DNA from: Dendrolimus kikuchii | Lineage: Eukaryota; Arthropoda; Insecta; Lepidoptera; Lasiocampidae | Direction of reading: 5' to 3' | DNA length: 64,000 nucleotides | Assembly (NCBI GenBank): GCA_019925095.2 | Contig: CM034391.1 | Span: forward strand, 5,483,051 to 5,547,050 | Notes under the pieces: model-generated | What the model was told of the DNA's origin: nothing | What the model saw: only the letters and a program-made list of their open reading frames with translations | Database searches by the model: none | Position numbers and translations under genes: made by a program | Part shown: in pieces, positions 42,412-53,619 of the stretch | Layout: each line of letters starts with the position of its first letter | Position numbering within the stretch: position 1 is the first letter of the stretch

Positions 42412-42965
42412 ACTAGTGATCTTGGCAGACGTTGTCCTGTCTTACAAAAATAAAAATATAGAACCCGTTCCAGCGCCACCTACCGGATCTAATTATGAAT
42501 CTCAATACCCCTCGATCCACTCACATATATATATTTTTTTTCAAAATCGTAAAACCCGGTTGATTCCAGCGCCAAGTATTTTGTTTAGATTGATGGGTTC
42601 CATTATTGAAGTATTAGTAGGGATAATAAAACTACGTTTTAACGGTTTTAAGTGCGGTAATTTTATTTGATTTTGGTTTTTCCGACGTTTCGGCCACTTT
42701 TCAGTGAAAAGAAAAACCAAAATCAAATAAAATTACCGCGCATAAAACCGTTAAAACGTAGTTTTATTATGTATACAAGTCGCGAAAACTTAAGAAAATA
42801 TTATTAGTAGGGATCCCTAATTTTTTAATAGCCTATAATAATTAGGGATAATGTAGTATTCGAATGGTGGAAGAATTTTTGAAATCGATCCAGTAGTTTT
42901 TGAGTTCATTCGGTACAAACATCGTACAAAAAATCCTTTCCTCTTTATAATATCAGTATAGATTT
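42412..42965 (+). repeat. Interspersed repeat family D, split by a PLE end
   Basis: It begins ACTAGTGATCTTGGCAGACG, then CCAGCGCCACCTACCGGATC and AATTATGAATCTCAATACCC. After the insertion it continues ATCCCTAATTTTTTAATAGC, CGATCCAGTAGTTTTTGAG and TTCCTCTTTATAATATCAG. The uninterrupted copy at 56430-56765 shows the same order. Confidence 0.75.
42612..42814 (-). mobile_element. Short PLE-end insertion with 13-bp target duplication
   Basis: The inserted 177 bases (42625-42801) lie between perfect repeats TATTAGTAGGGAT (42612-42624 and 42802-42814), which occur once in the uninterrupted D repeat. It is nearly a complete palindrome: ATAAAACTACGTTTTAACGG at one end and CCGTTAAAACGTAGTTTTAT at the other, with the CGACGTTTCGGCCACTTTTC box inside. 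On the minus strand it starts TATTTTCTTAAGTTTTCGCG, exactly like 9586-9773. Confidence 0.85.
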
Positions 42966-43051
42966 GGCAAAAAGTAGCAAGTGTAATGGCGTATTAGTAT
43001 ACCTGTTTCATACAAATGATGTTAGTTTGAATCCAAAAGCCGGGACTTTAA
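42966..43051. other. Short unassigned spacer
   Basis: No feature recognised. Confidence 0.3.
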
Positions 43052-43403
43052 TATTACGAGTTAACGGGACTCGAATTAAAATGCCGTTAGAATTATTATA
43101 GAATTTATTAGAATTATACAAACACGTATAACACAGGTATAAATATAACCGAACACAACAAAACCCAAACGTAATGCAGAAGGTCGTAATTCAATAAAAC
43201 GCGCAAAGTCCGTCACTATTAGATTCCCGATGTACACACGTCACGCTGTTCTCCACAATAACTAGAAACGTATGCCAATAAATATGAACAAAAGAAGACG
43301 ATCATAAAAGTATTATATTTAGTTCAAATGCCGACAGGTAATCAAATTTGCTTTTACAGATCTGTACATGGAATTTGTCTTTGTCGGGGCCTAAGTTGTA
43401 ACA
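43052..43403 (-). mobile_element. Probable solo LTR, internally deleted
   Basis: The complement of 36323-36855 along both ends: GTCCGTCACTATTAG, CTAGAAACGTATGCCAATAAA and GGGGCCTAAGTTGTAACA match in inverted order. It lacks the middle with the TATA-like site and the G run. No target duplication was found. Confidence 0.5.
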
Positions 43404-43883
43404 CTATATTAGTATTCATTCGTATACCTACCGCACCATTGGTAGTAATTTGATTATTTGTGCCAAATTTTGACCAGTAAGTATGTACCTAGTATAACTT
43501 GTATTTTATAATTATTATCCAATCTTCAAAACTCTTAATTGAAGATTGTTTGAGTAGTAATTACAAAATACATTTTCTAATTATCATACTAAGCAATATT
43601 CGAAAGTACTTGTTGTATATTTTGAAAGAAAAAAAATTATAACTTTGCTTAATTCACTCTAATTTGAAATAAAGCATTAAAATTTCCGCAATTTAATTAT
43701 CTTTTCTTGTATAGCTATTTCTGTATTTCACATTTAAATTTATATGTCGATACCAGAGAAAATGTTAGAATAAAATCTCGTAAATACTTCCTTACTAGAT
43801 GGCGCCATACATCATTCTTTTTTGGAATTTTAAAACACAATTTTAAACCAAATTAGTCAATTTTTTTATCTTTATTAAAGGCT
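43404..43883. other. Unassigned AT-rich DNA
   Basis: TTATTATCCAATCTTCAAA and AATTGAAGATTGTTTGAG near 43520-43555 form a short hairpin. Nothing else is recognised. Confidence 0.4.
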
Positions 43884-44060
43884 GATTCATATATCTTACT
43901 AACCATTCATTTGCCTCACTAGTGTTTGAAATTTGACATAAACTCCATAGAAGCAAGGGTTAAATTACTAAAAAACGAGAGAAAATAACCTGTTACTTTT
44001 TTTGTTATCATTTTATAATGAGCTGTTATATTATTCCTAGTATTCTTCTTCCATGTCGAT
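43884..44060. repeat. Degenerate relative of the 24.1-kb foldback
   Basis: GATTCATATATCTTACTAACC and GAAATTTGACATAAAC at the left, and TTATTCCTAGTATTCTTCTTCC at the right, echo the arms of 24118-24537 in order. Pairing of arms is lost. Confidence 0.35.
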
Positions 44061-44881
44061 ATTAAAGATAAAGAAACTCATTGTTAGGGGCCAACAATTA
44101 CGTCACACTTTAAGGTTGACATCGTGTGATAGGGGGTGGGAGGGGTCTTAAACGTGACGTCACATTTCTAAATCAAAATAATATATTTAAGCTTTAAAAC
44201 AGGAAATTTGAACTATAAACAAAAAACTTTGCAAGAGTATTGTGTTTATATTACTAAAATAAAATAAATTGAAATTAAACTTATTAGGGAGCTTCTGTTT
44301 TAATTTAATAATTAATTGATGTAAACTTGCAAACTATGTGATGTCACAATAGGGAGGGAAAAGTCTCACGAATGTGACCAGCTCTGACAAGGACGGGGGA
44401 GGGGTTAATAATAATAATAATATAAACATTATTTCAGACCGGGGTCCATATTTCGTTAGTGTGTTAGTTACATTTATCTTCTAGATTAATGTTAGTAGTG
44501 TTAGTAATATTTATTTTTCAAGTATTTAAGACTTTTACTTTAAGCCGATGACTACCCCTATCCAATGTTCTTGGAAAGGTTAAAAGGGTTAAAAAATCAT
44601 GAAATTCGTGTGATGTAATTTGGGAGGGCCCCTTACAAGGTATCCAAAAATCATAATAACATATAATATGATGGACAGTTTGTTTACTTTGTTCTCAAGT
44701 ATTTATGACGTCATAATACAAGTATGTGCTGTATCAATAGAACCTGCATTGTCTGGCAAAATGAGGTTTGCACAGCTGCTGTGGAGTCACGGTGCGCCAG
44801 AAAAACCCGACTTCAAGTTATTACCATGTACAGAGAGAAGCGAGAATGATTTAATGTTAGATTTCTAACGTTCTGTATTAA
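44061..44881. other. Unassigned DNA with TGACGTCA-type sites and G-rich blocks
   Basis: GTGACGTCACA, TGATGTCACA and TATGACGTCATA occur at about 44153, 44340 and 44705, with G-runs such as GGGGGTGGGAGGGG and GACGGGGGAGGGG. This wording may belong to an old dispersed repeat. A frame at 44620-44868 has no recognised domain. Confidence 0.35.
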
Positions 44882-45046
44882 GGAACGCTGGTTGGTAAGT
44901 GGTTACCGTCGCCTTTGGACCTTTTTGACACCAGAAATGCTATCAATGTTGTTCCGGCTTCGACGGAGGAATGGAATGTGTTATGGCGACATATTCTAGA
45001 CCAGAGGTGGTAGAGTTTGTAATCTTGCTCCGTTCCTGCACGGATA
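44882..45046 (+). repeat. SINE family B, internally shortened
   Basis: GTGGTTACCGTCGCCTTTGG, GACACCAGAAATGCTATC, ATTCTAGACCAGAGGTGGTAG and CTCCGTTCCTGCACGGATA are in family order, with the region between GGTAG and CTCCG reduced. Confidence 0.75.
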
Positions 45047-45137
45047 ACATGTAACACTATGTATGTACATATATATTTATCCATAAACATTTATATATTT
45101 TTGTAGATATGTATTTGTAAGTTATGTATATTAAGTA

Positions 45138-45665
45138 TATATCTATTTACATACATACATACATACATAACTTCACGCCAGTTCCCTTGCGGGGTAGGCA
45201 CGAACAACACAGCGCCATTCAGGCTTATTCTTACACACCTCACTTGCTTCTTTGACATTCATAGCTCTTGTCTTGCACGCTCGTCTGTTCTTCAGGCTCC
45301 TGACATCACCTTCTGCTAGTACACGATCAATTTGATCATGGAAGGTGTGTCGTGGCCTTCCACGACTTCTGCATCCATCCACTTTTGCATTGTATATCTG
45401 TTTAGTCATTCTTTCATCATGCATTCTTTCCACATGCCCGAACCACCGGAGCATTCCTTTCCTTACCTTCACCCCGACACTCTCTTTCAGACCAACTCTC
45501 TTTCTTACTTCGGTATTACGAACGCGGTCCGCGAGCGTCACTCCGCAGATTTTGCACAGTGCTCGCATCTCGACCGCGTTTACTCTACTTTCATGCTCTC
45601 TCTTCCATACCCAACTCTCGCTTCCATACGTGAGCGTAGGTACCAGCACCGATTATATCTATTTA
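45138..45665 (-). mobile_element. 5'-truncated LINE C with target duplication
   Basis: The insertion 45150-45653 is flanked by TATATCTATTTA (45138-45149 and 45654-45665). It carries a CATA-repeat tail at the left and ends, on the minus strand, GGCGTGAAGTTATGTATG… It is the longest copy of this family in the window and defines the shorter ones at 8590, 34918, 47771, 48038, 50226, 56191 and 58885. Confidence 0.9.
45173..45649 (-). pseudogene. LINE C ORF2 C-terminal fragment
   Basis: An uninterrupted frame of 158 codons starts at the truncation point. It shows LVPTLTYGSESWVWK, the end of a reverse transcriptase domain, then VNAVEMRALCKICGVT, MLRWFGHVERMHDERMTKQI and CRSRGRPRHTF, and ends VVRAYPARELA. 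This RWFGHVERM…GRPR tail is common to several non-LTR clades and the exact clade is not settled. The frame has survived intact, so the copy is fairly young, but catalytic FADD motifs are absent and it cannot act alone. Confidence 0.85.
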
Positions 45666-45764
45666 ATATATAGAACATCCGTATATACTGCATTTATTTA
45701 CTAGAATGTAAGAAATTGTACTATGTAATAGCTATACCACCATCATTATTATATTCTCAATTTA

Positions 45765-45900
45765 TTCCTGGGGCTGTCTGTGAGAGATCGCTTTTTAGCG
45801 ATAAGACCGCCCTCTGTGCACAATGAGACATAGTTTTAGTCTGTAAATTGTTTTTTTGTATTGGTGCACAATAAAGAATTATTGATTGATTGTTTGATTG
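45765..45900 (+). repeat. LINE 3' tail family
   Basis: AGAGATCGCTTTTTAGCGATAAGACCGCCC, here split into its two halves AGAGATCGCTTTTTAGCG and ATAAGACCGCCC, precedes GCACAATAAAGAATT and a TTGA-repeat end. The hairpin GATCGCTTTTTAGCGAT is conserved with 57565-57720 (GATCGCTTCTTAGCGAT). Confidence 0.65.
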
Positions 45901-46811
45901 ACTATTTCCATTTACAATTTATCTAACGATATCAAAAACGAATGATAAATTATTAAAATGTTTCCAAGTTTCCTTGAGTTTTAAATGGCGTTGATATAAT
46001 ATAGTTTATATTGTTATTTTTACTACGAATAACATTTTTCCTTTTTTGCACAATAGCAATTACCGTGGTTATGTTTAGCTGATTGCTTCCTGGCGTCTAG
46101 TTAGGCCAAATTGGTATCGACGGTCAACGAGATTGATTTAACCACAATTAATATTGATTGAATGTGTAATATATTTTTAAAGTTATATAAATGTAATACA
46201 ACACGGATTAGTATATAGCGTCGTATTAATAAACATTGTATTAGAGAGTAGGACATTTTTTTATTATATAGCATCAGTAGAATTTTTATAGATCCATAGT
46301 TCCCTCTTTCTTAAGCCATGAAAGAGTTTAAATTTTTATTTAAAAACAAAAACATAGCTTTTTTGAAAAATCTATACAGATTTTTTTTATTAGGTGCGGT
46401 AGAATTTCTTGTGAAGAATAGTAAAAAAAAGCAGTTGCTTAAAAAATTTGAGATAGGAGGTGGTACTTTGAAAGTACACTATCGATATGACATATTTTCT
46501 ATAGGTCGATGTAAATGAGATTACTAGAGTGGCCTAGTTGCGCTGGTGAGGGCAGAACCAAGGATTTCAAATATGTATTTAAGTTCGTAAGCTGAAGCCA
46601 ACAAAGTTAAGCTTAAAATCAAAATAGTATCGCTTGAAATAAGTTATATTTCATCGTATTTCGATTACATTCTTATTTGCATCGATTCGATTGTATTTTA
46701 ATGGAAATAAAGAAGTTATTGACTGTCGTTAAAAGGTTTTTGAAACTTTAAACGAAAAATATCAATAATTTCATGGATGTAATACGAATATATTAAGTAA
46801 ATTTATCATAA
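45901..46811. other. Unassigned AT-rich DNA
   Basis: A 66-codon lysine/phenylalanine-rich frame (46318-46518) follows from composition. Nothing else is recognised. Confidence 0.45.
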
Positions 46812-47296
46812 AGTAGCATATTCACGCGACTTCGTCTACGGTTGACTTGAAATTCCCGCGGGATTCCCAGGACACAAAACACAGCAGCATTTGAAAAAGA
46901 ATGTAAGCTAACATTTTAGTGAATACTGTGTCGGAATAAGCTAATTTTTACTCACCCCAATACCTACAAACCGCTCCCGGGAAAATTCCAGTGGGATTCC
47001 CGGGATAAAAAAATCACACATTTTAGTAAATAAAATTTCCTGATCAGTAAAAAAAAATCACATTGGAATTCAATTTTTTTAATCTGGCCATTTTAAATTA
47101 TTCCAAGAAAATTTCCCGCGGAATTCGTAGGATAATCGGTCCAGTAGTTTTTACGTAAATCCCGAACATACAGGCAGACACAAGAAATATAAAAAAATGC
47201 ATCGTGTATATTATATAGTCTATTCCAGTTGTTTTTTTTAATGGCCTTAATGTACAAACACGGCATGTTTAGAATTTTATAATATTATAGATTACT
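46812..47296 (+). repeat. RTE-style interspersed repeat, family F
   Basis: CACGCGACTTCGTCTACGG, TTGAAATTCCCGCGGGATTC, AAATTCCAGTGGGATTCCCG, ATCGGTCCAGTAGTTTTTAC and TAGTCTATTCCAGTTG appear in the same order as 1243-1777. Both end TTATAATATTATAGATTA. Confidence 0.75.
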
Positions 47297-47760
47297 CTTA
47301 TTAGAAAATTCGAGAAGACGCTTTCGAACGTTTCTAAAATTAGTAAAATTTTAAAAATATACCTATAGATCAGATATGATAGCAACGAAAACATTTAAGA
47401 TTAAACAAGTTAGTAACATTAACTTTGCACGTGTTAAATTTACATAATCACTTTTAAACATTACTTAACTAACCAGTTTGACTGTTCAAAAGTTTTCAAC
47501 TTTATCAAGAGAGAGCACTCAACTCCTTTTAACAAATCAATCTAATATTTTAATAACAATTTAGCATTAGAAATAAATTTATATAGGTTGAGATTTACAT
47601 GCCGCTTTGTTCGCATGAACTTATATGTCACACATATCTCGCCGATACTATCTTTTGATAAAAATATTCTTCCTTATCACCGAAATATATACCAAATATG
47701 TGTAAGTAATATGCCAGATTTCGTAATAACTAGTTCATTTGCGAACTTTGAAAATAGAAT
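47297..47760. other. Unassigned AT-rich DNA
   Basis: Nothing supportable is seen. Confidence 0.4.
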
Positions 47761-47935
47761 TAACATACATACATACATACATACATACATAACTTCACGC
47801 CAGTTCCCTTGCGGGGTAGGCACGAACAACAGAGTGCCATTTAGGCTTATTCTTACACACCTCACTTGCTTCTTTGACATTCATAACTCTTGTCATGCAA
47901 GCTCGTCTGTTCTTAAGGCTCCTAACATACATTTA
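47761..47935 (-). mobile_element. LINE C tail insertion
   Basis: The segment starts with a CATA-repeat tail and reads AACTTCACGCCAGTTCCCTT to TGTTCTTAAGGCTCC. TAACATACAT is present on both sides (47761-47770 and 47926-47935), although the left one merges with the tail repeat. Confidence 0.75.
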
Positions 47936-47966
47936 AATAGTCATTTTCACATTTATATACCTATTA

Positions 47967-48560
47967 CTTTATATTAGCGGTCGCCCGTGATCGAAATTCG
48001 ACCATAATAATTAATTTAAATTATAAGATTGAACATTGATGATCAAATTGATCGTGTACTAGCAGAAGGTGATGTCAGGAGCCTTAAGAACAGACGAGCT
48101 TGCATGACAAGAGTTATGAATGTCAAAGAGGCAAGTGAGGTGTGTAAGAATAAGCCTAAATGGCACTCTGTTGTTCGTGCCTACCTAGCAAGGGAACTGG
48201 CGTGAAGTTATGTATGTATGTATGTATGTAAGATTGAACATTTTTAAGGTTCTGTTGTCAAAGACTATACTTCTATAATCACAGATTTCACCAAGGCTAC
48301 ACTGTTAATTTGACTTTAACAATAAACAAAAGAGTATATATGCGTGTCTGTGTCAAATACGTGGTAGTGTGTGTAATGTTTTTTTTATTGATTTAGCGTA
48401 TTTTTTATGCATAATTAAAAAGAATATTAGCATTCTGCACTCCTCTATATAAACTATAAGGGTGCGAAATTTCGTACTCCTCCGTCCGCGCAATTTTCGT
48501 AAAACGGGGTACACAGTTAATGCTGCGTTTTTGTTTCACGCATTAATTAATATATAGATC
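47967..48560 (+). repeat. Interspersed repeat family M, split by a LINE C tail
   Basis: It begins TAGCGGTCGCCCGTGATCG and AAATTCGACCATAATAATTA, and after the insertion continues TCTGTTGTCAAAGACTATAC to TTCGTACTCCTCCGTCCGCG. It is the inverted counterpart of 35061-35432. Confidence 0.7.
48024..48242 (+). mobile_element. LINE C tail insertion with 14-bp target duplication
   Basis: The insertion 48038-48228 is flanked by TAAGATTGAACATT on both sides. It encodes the last 40 or so codons of the LINE (…GTACTAGCAGAAGGTGATG… to AGGGAACTGGCGTGAAG) and ends in a TATG-repeat tail. It sits inside the family M repeat and is therefore younger than it. Confidence 0.9.
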
Positions 48561-49027
48561 ATATGTCAAACTCCCGCACATAATATAAAATTTGCGTGCA
48601 AGCAAAAGGATACAAAATACATCTCAGTCAATATTGAAATTGACTTGAGGTCGACTGAGGCATCTAAACATGGCATGCGTTCCACATACCTACGAGTGTC
48701 GAAACTAGTATAAATATTTAATGTAAAAATTATGCTACCTACTTAGTTTTTCTTTTCTTTTATAACACATCGAAAATAATGTACCACATCTGATCTAATT
48801 TTTCGTAATTTCACCTGCATACATACTGATATAGAACATAATATTAATAACCATTAACTATTCATATTTATCAATAATGAAGATGCAATATCACCTCATA
48901 ATTGGGAAGATGGATGAGTCATGTTACAATAATCACTAACATTACTTTTTACATATTAAAAATTAAGTGTTAAAATAGCATCTCATCGTCTTACTTGTAA
49001 AATATCATGACAGAAATAATTTAAATT
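48561..49027. other. Unassigned AT-rich DNA
   Basis: Nothing supportable is seen. Confidence 0.4.
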
Positions 49028-49195
49028 ACAATTACCGCGACGATGGCAGGAGACCGGATGGGATGACGCTGATTCCCTGGAAGATGGTCCGCCCTTTAGC
49101 TTGGGATGCTACTTGCGTTGACACTGACGGCGTCCCATCTCTCAAGTACGTGCGTTACCGCCGGTTCCGCTACAGCCGAACAAGAGGCCCTCCTT
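49028..49195 (+). pseudogene. Retroelement-associated protein fragment
   Basis: One frame reads [20 protein letters not shown], then AWDATCVDT; after a one-base frame change it continues [21 protein letters not shown] recall RPDG.T..PW…..WD.T..DTLA.SH as a conserved segment of proteins encoded next to reverse transcriptases in many invertebrate genomes, but cannot name the clade. The frameshift and abrupt end make it a remnant. Confidence 0.5.
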
Positions 49196-49458
49196 TATAG
49201 TTTATATAGAGAAGAAGCGAGATATTTTTTTTTAATTATGCATAAAAATACATTAAATCAACGAAAAAAACATTACACACTTTACCATGTATTTGACACA
49301 CACACGCATATATACTCTTTTGTTTATTGTTCAAGTGAAATTAACGGTGTAGCTTTGGCGAAATATGTGATTATAGAAGTATAGTCTTTGACATTAATTA
49401 TTATGATCGAATTTCGAAAAAAAAAGATCGAATTTCGAGCACGGGCGACCACTAGTCA
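49196..49458 (-). repeat. Interspersed repeat family M
   Basis: TAGTTTATATAGAGAAGAAGC at the left and CGAGCACGGGCGACCACTAG at the right match 35061-35432 in the same orientation. A local duplication of GATCGAATTTCGA occurs near its right end. Confidence 0.65.
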
Positions 49459-50213
49459 AAATAATGATTTGAACATAAATTCCAAATATTTTCCTACCAT
49501 AAAAGTAACAGTTACATAACATGTTATTTCAAATCAATAACACCAGTGATAATAGTGAACCAATAAGCTATAAAACTTTCTTTCGCCATCAAAACTTTTA
49601 ACTTATTAATTTCTTAAAAGATCTAGTTCCAAATTTATTGGGTGTTATATTTTATGGTCTGTTCGCTACTGTTTTGTAATATTAGTCGTTATATAACGTC
49701 TCAATAGTGTGGCTTGATTTGCATTCAATTAATCATACCGGTATATATGCGACGTGTGAAAGTTTCTTGGCGTTTCTTAGGCTTAGAACGCACTGTGACT
49801 AAACGCGAGCAGTTTAGAAATAACTGAAACTGGCGAGCAGTGTGTATTGAAGCTTTGTTTAAAAAAACATCGAAAACGTAAACGACACCGCCGCCATACG
49901 TACTAGATACATCCACTAACAGATCGGTACAAAATGAATATCAAAACAGAAAGCGGTTAACCGTTGCGTACACCGTACTACTACGAGACAAAAGAATCGT
50001 GCGTTTTCAAGCTGCTATCCAAATGTAACTTTTTTTAAATCAGTCTGAAAAAATCACTAATGCTTGCATTTGTATAGATAGCTATAATAATCACCAAATA
50101 AAAAGCCTGATTTATCAGTTCTCATTGCAACATACTTATTTAGAGATTGAAACCTCCAAATCGTTTAGCAAATTAACCGATTATCACGAGAAATCGATTT
50201 AAAATTATACGAC
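49459..50213. other. Unassigned AT-rich DNA
   Basis: Nothing supportable is seen. Confidence 0.4.
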
Positions 50214-50316
50214 TTTGTACAAAATTATACTAAATGGCGCTCTGTTGTTCGTGCCTACCTCGCAAGGGAAGTGGCGTGAAGTTATGTACGTATGTATGTA
50301 TGATTTTGTACTAAAT
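50214..50316 (+). mobile_element. 79-bp LINE C tail with target duplication
   Basis: The insertion (about 50226-50304) holds GGCGCTCTGTTGTTCGTGCC, GGGAAGTGGCGTGAAG and a GTAT-repeat tail. TTTGTACAAAAT (50214-50225) and TTTGTACTAAAT (50305-50316) flank it with one difference. Confidence 0.8.
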
Positions 50317-51395
50317 CGATAGAGGTTTTTCCACATCGCCTTTCGCGTACCGCATGCATTTATCACGCACCACTAATGTATTGAATTTTTTATTATTTCA
50401 CCCGTATATTATATATTTATGCAATACTTCTTGTTTTCAATACATATTTGTACAATATGTATTATTGTTTTAGTATAAATACATAAACAATGTAGGGTTT
50501 GAAATGAATATGTATATTCTTTTTTTCCTGAATCGAATTGAGCTAATGAACTGAAACAATCCTTTGGTAGCAACACTAAAATAAAAAATAAAAGGCTTTA
50601 GAACGTAACTGTTTTTGGAACTTGGCCATAGATTAGTACGACATAACATAATTATATAACAATTTCGTGTTATTTCGTTATTTGGAGGAAAATAATAATT
50701 GTAATATATTTTATAACATTGTTGTATATCTATATTATGAACGAAATAAATTAATTGTTAACGGCTTTCAGTTTTGTATATTTCATTTAAAGTTACGTTC
50801 TATAGACATTCTTATGTATGGGCTTTTTATTTTGAGATTATTATAGTATGTTCCTTTTTTCTGCGGTTTCACAGCGCTCGCGTTGAATCGTAGTGCGTGC
50901 TACGCCTTAGGTCTACAGACCGATAAGAACTTTATACATGTTTATTTGTTTAATATTACTTAGTGCATACCTTATTATTATAGGTGGCTGTCAGTTTAGA
51001 AAGAAGAAATAAAAATAATATATTCACGTCCCTTCGTCCGTGTATGTCACAACCAGTGTCTATCCCCTTGGCTTACCGATACTATTGTATGGCTTTCCTG
51101 TTAGGCGTTGATTAATCTATCAGTCTTTATTCACAACTCATACATATGAATACACATTCATGACATAAGAAACCTCTTTTAAGCTTTTGATGGGGTGTGC
51201 TTTAGCACTGAATATGAGCGGAAGTGAAATGATCGCAGGATATGATTAATAGTTGAAATGAAATGTGGTATTGTAAGCCTTTGTTCAAGTTCGGAACAAG
51301 TCCGTTTTAGTTTTTGGGCATGAAAAGTAACGTACGGTTTGGTCATCAGTCGTCGGTCAAATCATTAAACAGGTTAAATTCTAGTAGAATTAAAA
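50317..51395. other. Unassigned AT-rich DNA
   Basis: A short RTE-style start (TTCACGTCCCTTCGTCCGTG) is visible near 51025. The rest is unassigned. Confidence 0.4.
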
Positions 51396-51630
51396 AACGG
51401 ACAAGTGGAAAAACGAATCGCAATAGACAAGTGGAAAAACGAATGGCAACGACTAAGTGGAAAAACGAATCACTACAAAGTTTTAACTTGAAGTTTTACG
51501 GGCAGGTTTTCAAATTGGACAAGTACATTAATCTTCAAGTTAAAATTTTGTAGTGATTCATTTTTCCACTTATCCGTTGCCATTCGTTTATCCACCTGTC
51601 CATTGCGATTCGTTTTTCCACTTGTCCGTT
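51396..51630. repeat. 98-bp-arm hairpin with internal tandem repeats
   Basis: The left arm (51396-51493) and right arm (51533-51630) are equal-length inverted copies around a 39-base loop, with roughly ten differences. Each arm holds three tandem units of about 29 bases around ACAAGTGGAAAAACGAAT (left) or ATTCGTTTTTCCACTTGT (right). Frames stay open on both strands because of this. No terminal repeats or target duplication typical of a transposon were found. Confidence 0.85.
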
Positions 51631-51654
51631 GAAGTTTCACTTCTACTATGTGTC

Positions 51655-51840
51655 CCAGCACACATTTCGATTTTTCTCAGGTTTACTGCAAATTATGATT
51701 TGTCAGTGTTACGCCACATTTACATTGTTGTCAAAGGGCCTCTATGTGTTGGCCTTAACATGGCCCGACGGAAGCCCTCCAAACGTCCATCCAGGTCATT
51801 TTTATGGCCCGTGGCCTTCAAGGACATAATCCTTGTTTTG
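51655..51840 (+). repeat. GC-rich LINE-like fragment, family N
   Basis: GTGTTACGCCACATTTACAT, GGCCTTAACATGGCCCGACG, GAAGCCCTCCAAACGTCC and TTTTTATGGCCCGTGGCC match 16980-17090 in order. Confidence 0.55.
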
Positions 51841-52559
51841 ACTTTACTAGCGCAGACTTTACCGACATCGATCTTTCTAAAGGACGGATTTACATACATA
51901 TATCCGAAGATCCAGTAAGTAAACCCCTGTTTAACCTAACGCCGTTTTATACATAGTGGAATTGTAAAAGAATTTTGGATGCTCAAAAAACCTGTTAACA
52001 ATAACTAAATGATAATTTCCCAATACTTATCACCCTACTGATAAGTAGTTGAGAAATATCGCACGTTTTTTTCGGCCAAGTTGTTTATTTCCCAGAAAGA
52101 TAATGTCGAGATAAAAATATTATTGTTCCAGATCTTACTTGGTTGCATAAAAAGAGTTTAAGAAGATAATATCCAAGCATTATGGTTTACGTTCATTCAT
52201 TGCAAAATCCCATGCGTCTATTTATGGTTCAAACAAAAGTGTTAAGAGATAAGTTTAGGGAAATAAGTACCAGGCGTGCATAACGTTAAAAAAAATATAA
52301 TAAGAATAGGACAATAAGCGACTAAGTACGTATCAATTCAGGCACAGTGAAGGGTTTCGTATAGCCAAGAACTTTTGCTGTTTTTGCACTTATTTAATTT
52401 TATTAAAATCTACTAATTTTTCGCTCCGTAATTTCTAGATATAGTAGAGCCCTATTGGGATCAACGCCTTGATTACAACACGCTAGGCTAGCTCGATCAG
52501 CATGATACCACGTTCTCACGGAATATTCGCGTGAAATTATTAGCCTTGAGAGTTCCAGT
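51841..52559. other. Unassigned AT-rich DNA
   Basis: Nothing supportable is seen. Confidence 0.4.
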
Positions 52560-52942
52560 TGCCCATTTTCTCCTCTGTTCTTTTTTTAGAACGCAGGGGA
52601 AATGTCTTTGAACATCATCCTCGGATCCTTCGCCGAAGGGCCAAAAGTTAGGCAATAAGGCTTGCATCGAGGATGTGTGGGGCTCTCAGCGACCGCGTCT
52701 CCACGTTCGCTTCTAAAACGAAGCTGTCGCGAGATGCGACCGCTGTACTTCCCAAGAAACCTAAACCTGCGCCCTATTTATCGCGCTTTTACGGGGCGTC
52801 ACGGGATCTAGTAACTTTCCCCTCCGTCCTAAAAGCTGACAACGTCTTGGCTTCGCGAATGATGTTGCAAACGTCTATTAGCCACGGTAACCACTTTGCA
52901 TTAGATGAACTGTTTATTTGCCAGTTTCAGTCAATAAAAAAT
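52560..52942 (-). repeat. Metulj-like SINE with GC-rich extension
   Basis: The right part is CCTAAAAGCTGACAACGTC, AGCCACGGTAACCACTTTGC and GTTTATTTGCCAGTTTCAG, then AATAAAAAATAA: an inverted SINE head. The left part (52570-52825) is GC-richer and reads AGGGGAAATGTC…CGCGTCTCCACG, possibly the body of the same element. The 127-codon plus frame across it is not recognised as protein. Confidence 0.5.
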
Positions 52943-53619
52943 AATTTAAAAGTTAGAGCGAGAGAGATTATACACGCTTTTATGAATTCTATTTTTATTT
53001 TTTGGCTACTAAACTTCATTAATAGCTATAATCGGTTATGTAGTCACTGTAGATAAATAAAATGATGACATGTCGTATAAGATATTGAACTTATGATACA
53101 ATAAACAAATTGGCAGCTGAAAGGTTCACCTTGGACCGTTTGCTTAGCAAAATCTCCATAATAATAATCGATTGAGTCATCGTAACGATTTATTTTCTCG
53201 AGGAATGCGAATAGAAGACAATCAGATAGTGAGGTAATTGGTATTGTTTTTGATCATCACCTCACGTTTTCGTCCTTTGTAATGGCGGTTGTAAATTGGG
53301 TTTTATTGATCACAAAAGCTATCCATATGTATATTATAAATACGAATGTGAGGTTGTTACTCATTCACTGCTTAACTATTCAATCGATCACATATATTGT
53401 CAGGAATATAGAAAAGGACATAGGATATTTTCATTCGGAAAATCTATTGTTTCCAAGGTATAGAATAGAAAGATAAGATAAATATAAATGGCGCTACAAT
53501 TCCTTTTGTCGCGCGTCATTGCAATACACTAATAAACACATTATCCAGTAGTTTCTGTGATAGATTATAAGCAGAGCGAAAACAATGTTTAGCACAGTGA
53601 AAAATAATTATTACGTAGA
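52943..53619. other. Unassigned AT-rich DNA
   Basis: Nothing supportable is seen. Confidence 0.4.

Noticed and set aside
44620..44868. 82-codon frame with protein-like stretch
   Set aside because: No domain, no splice or start context, and it borders a SINE; insufficient evidence for a gene.
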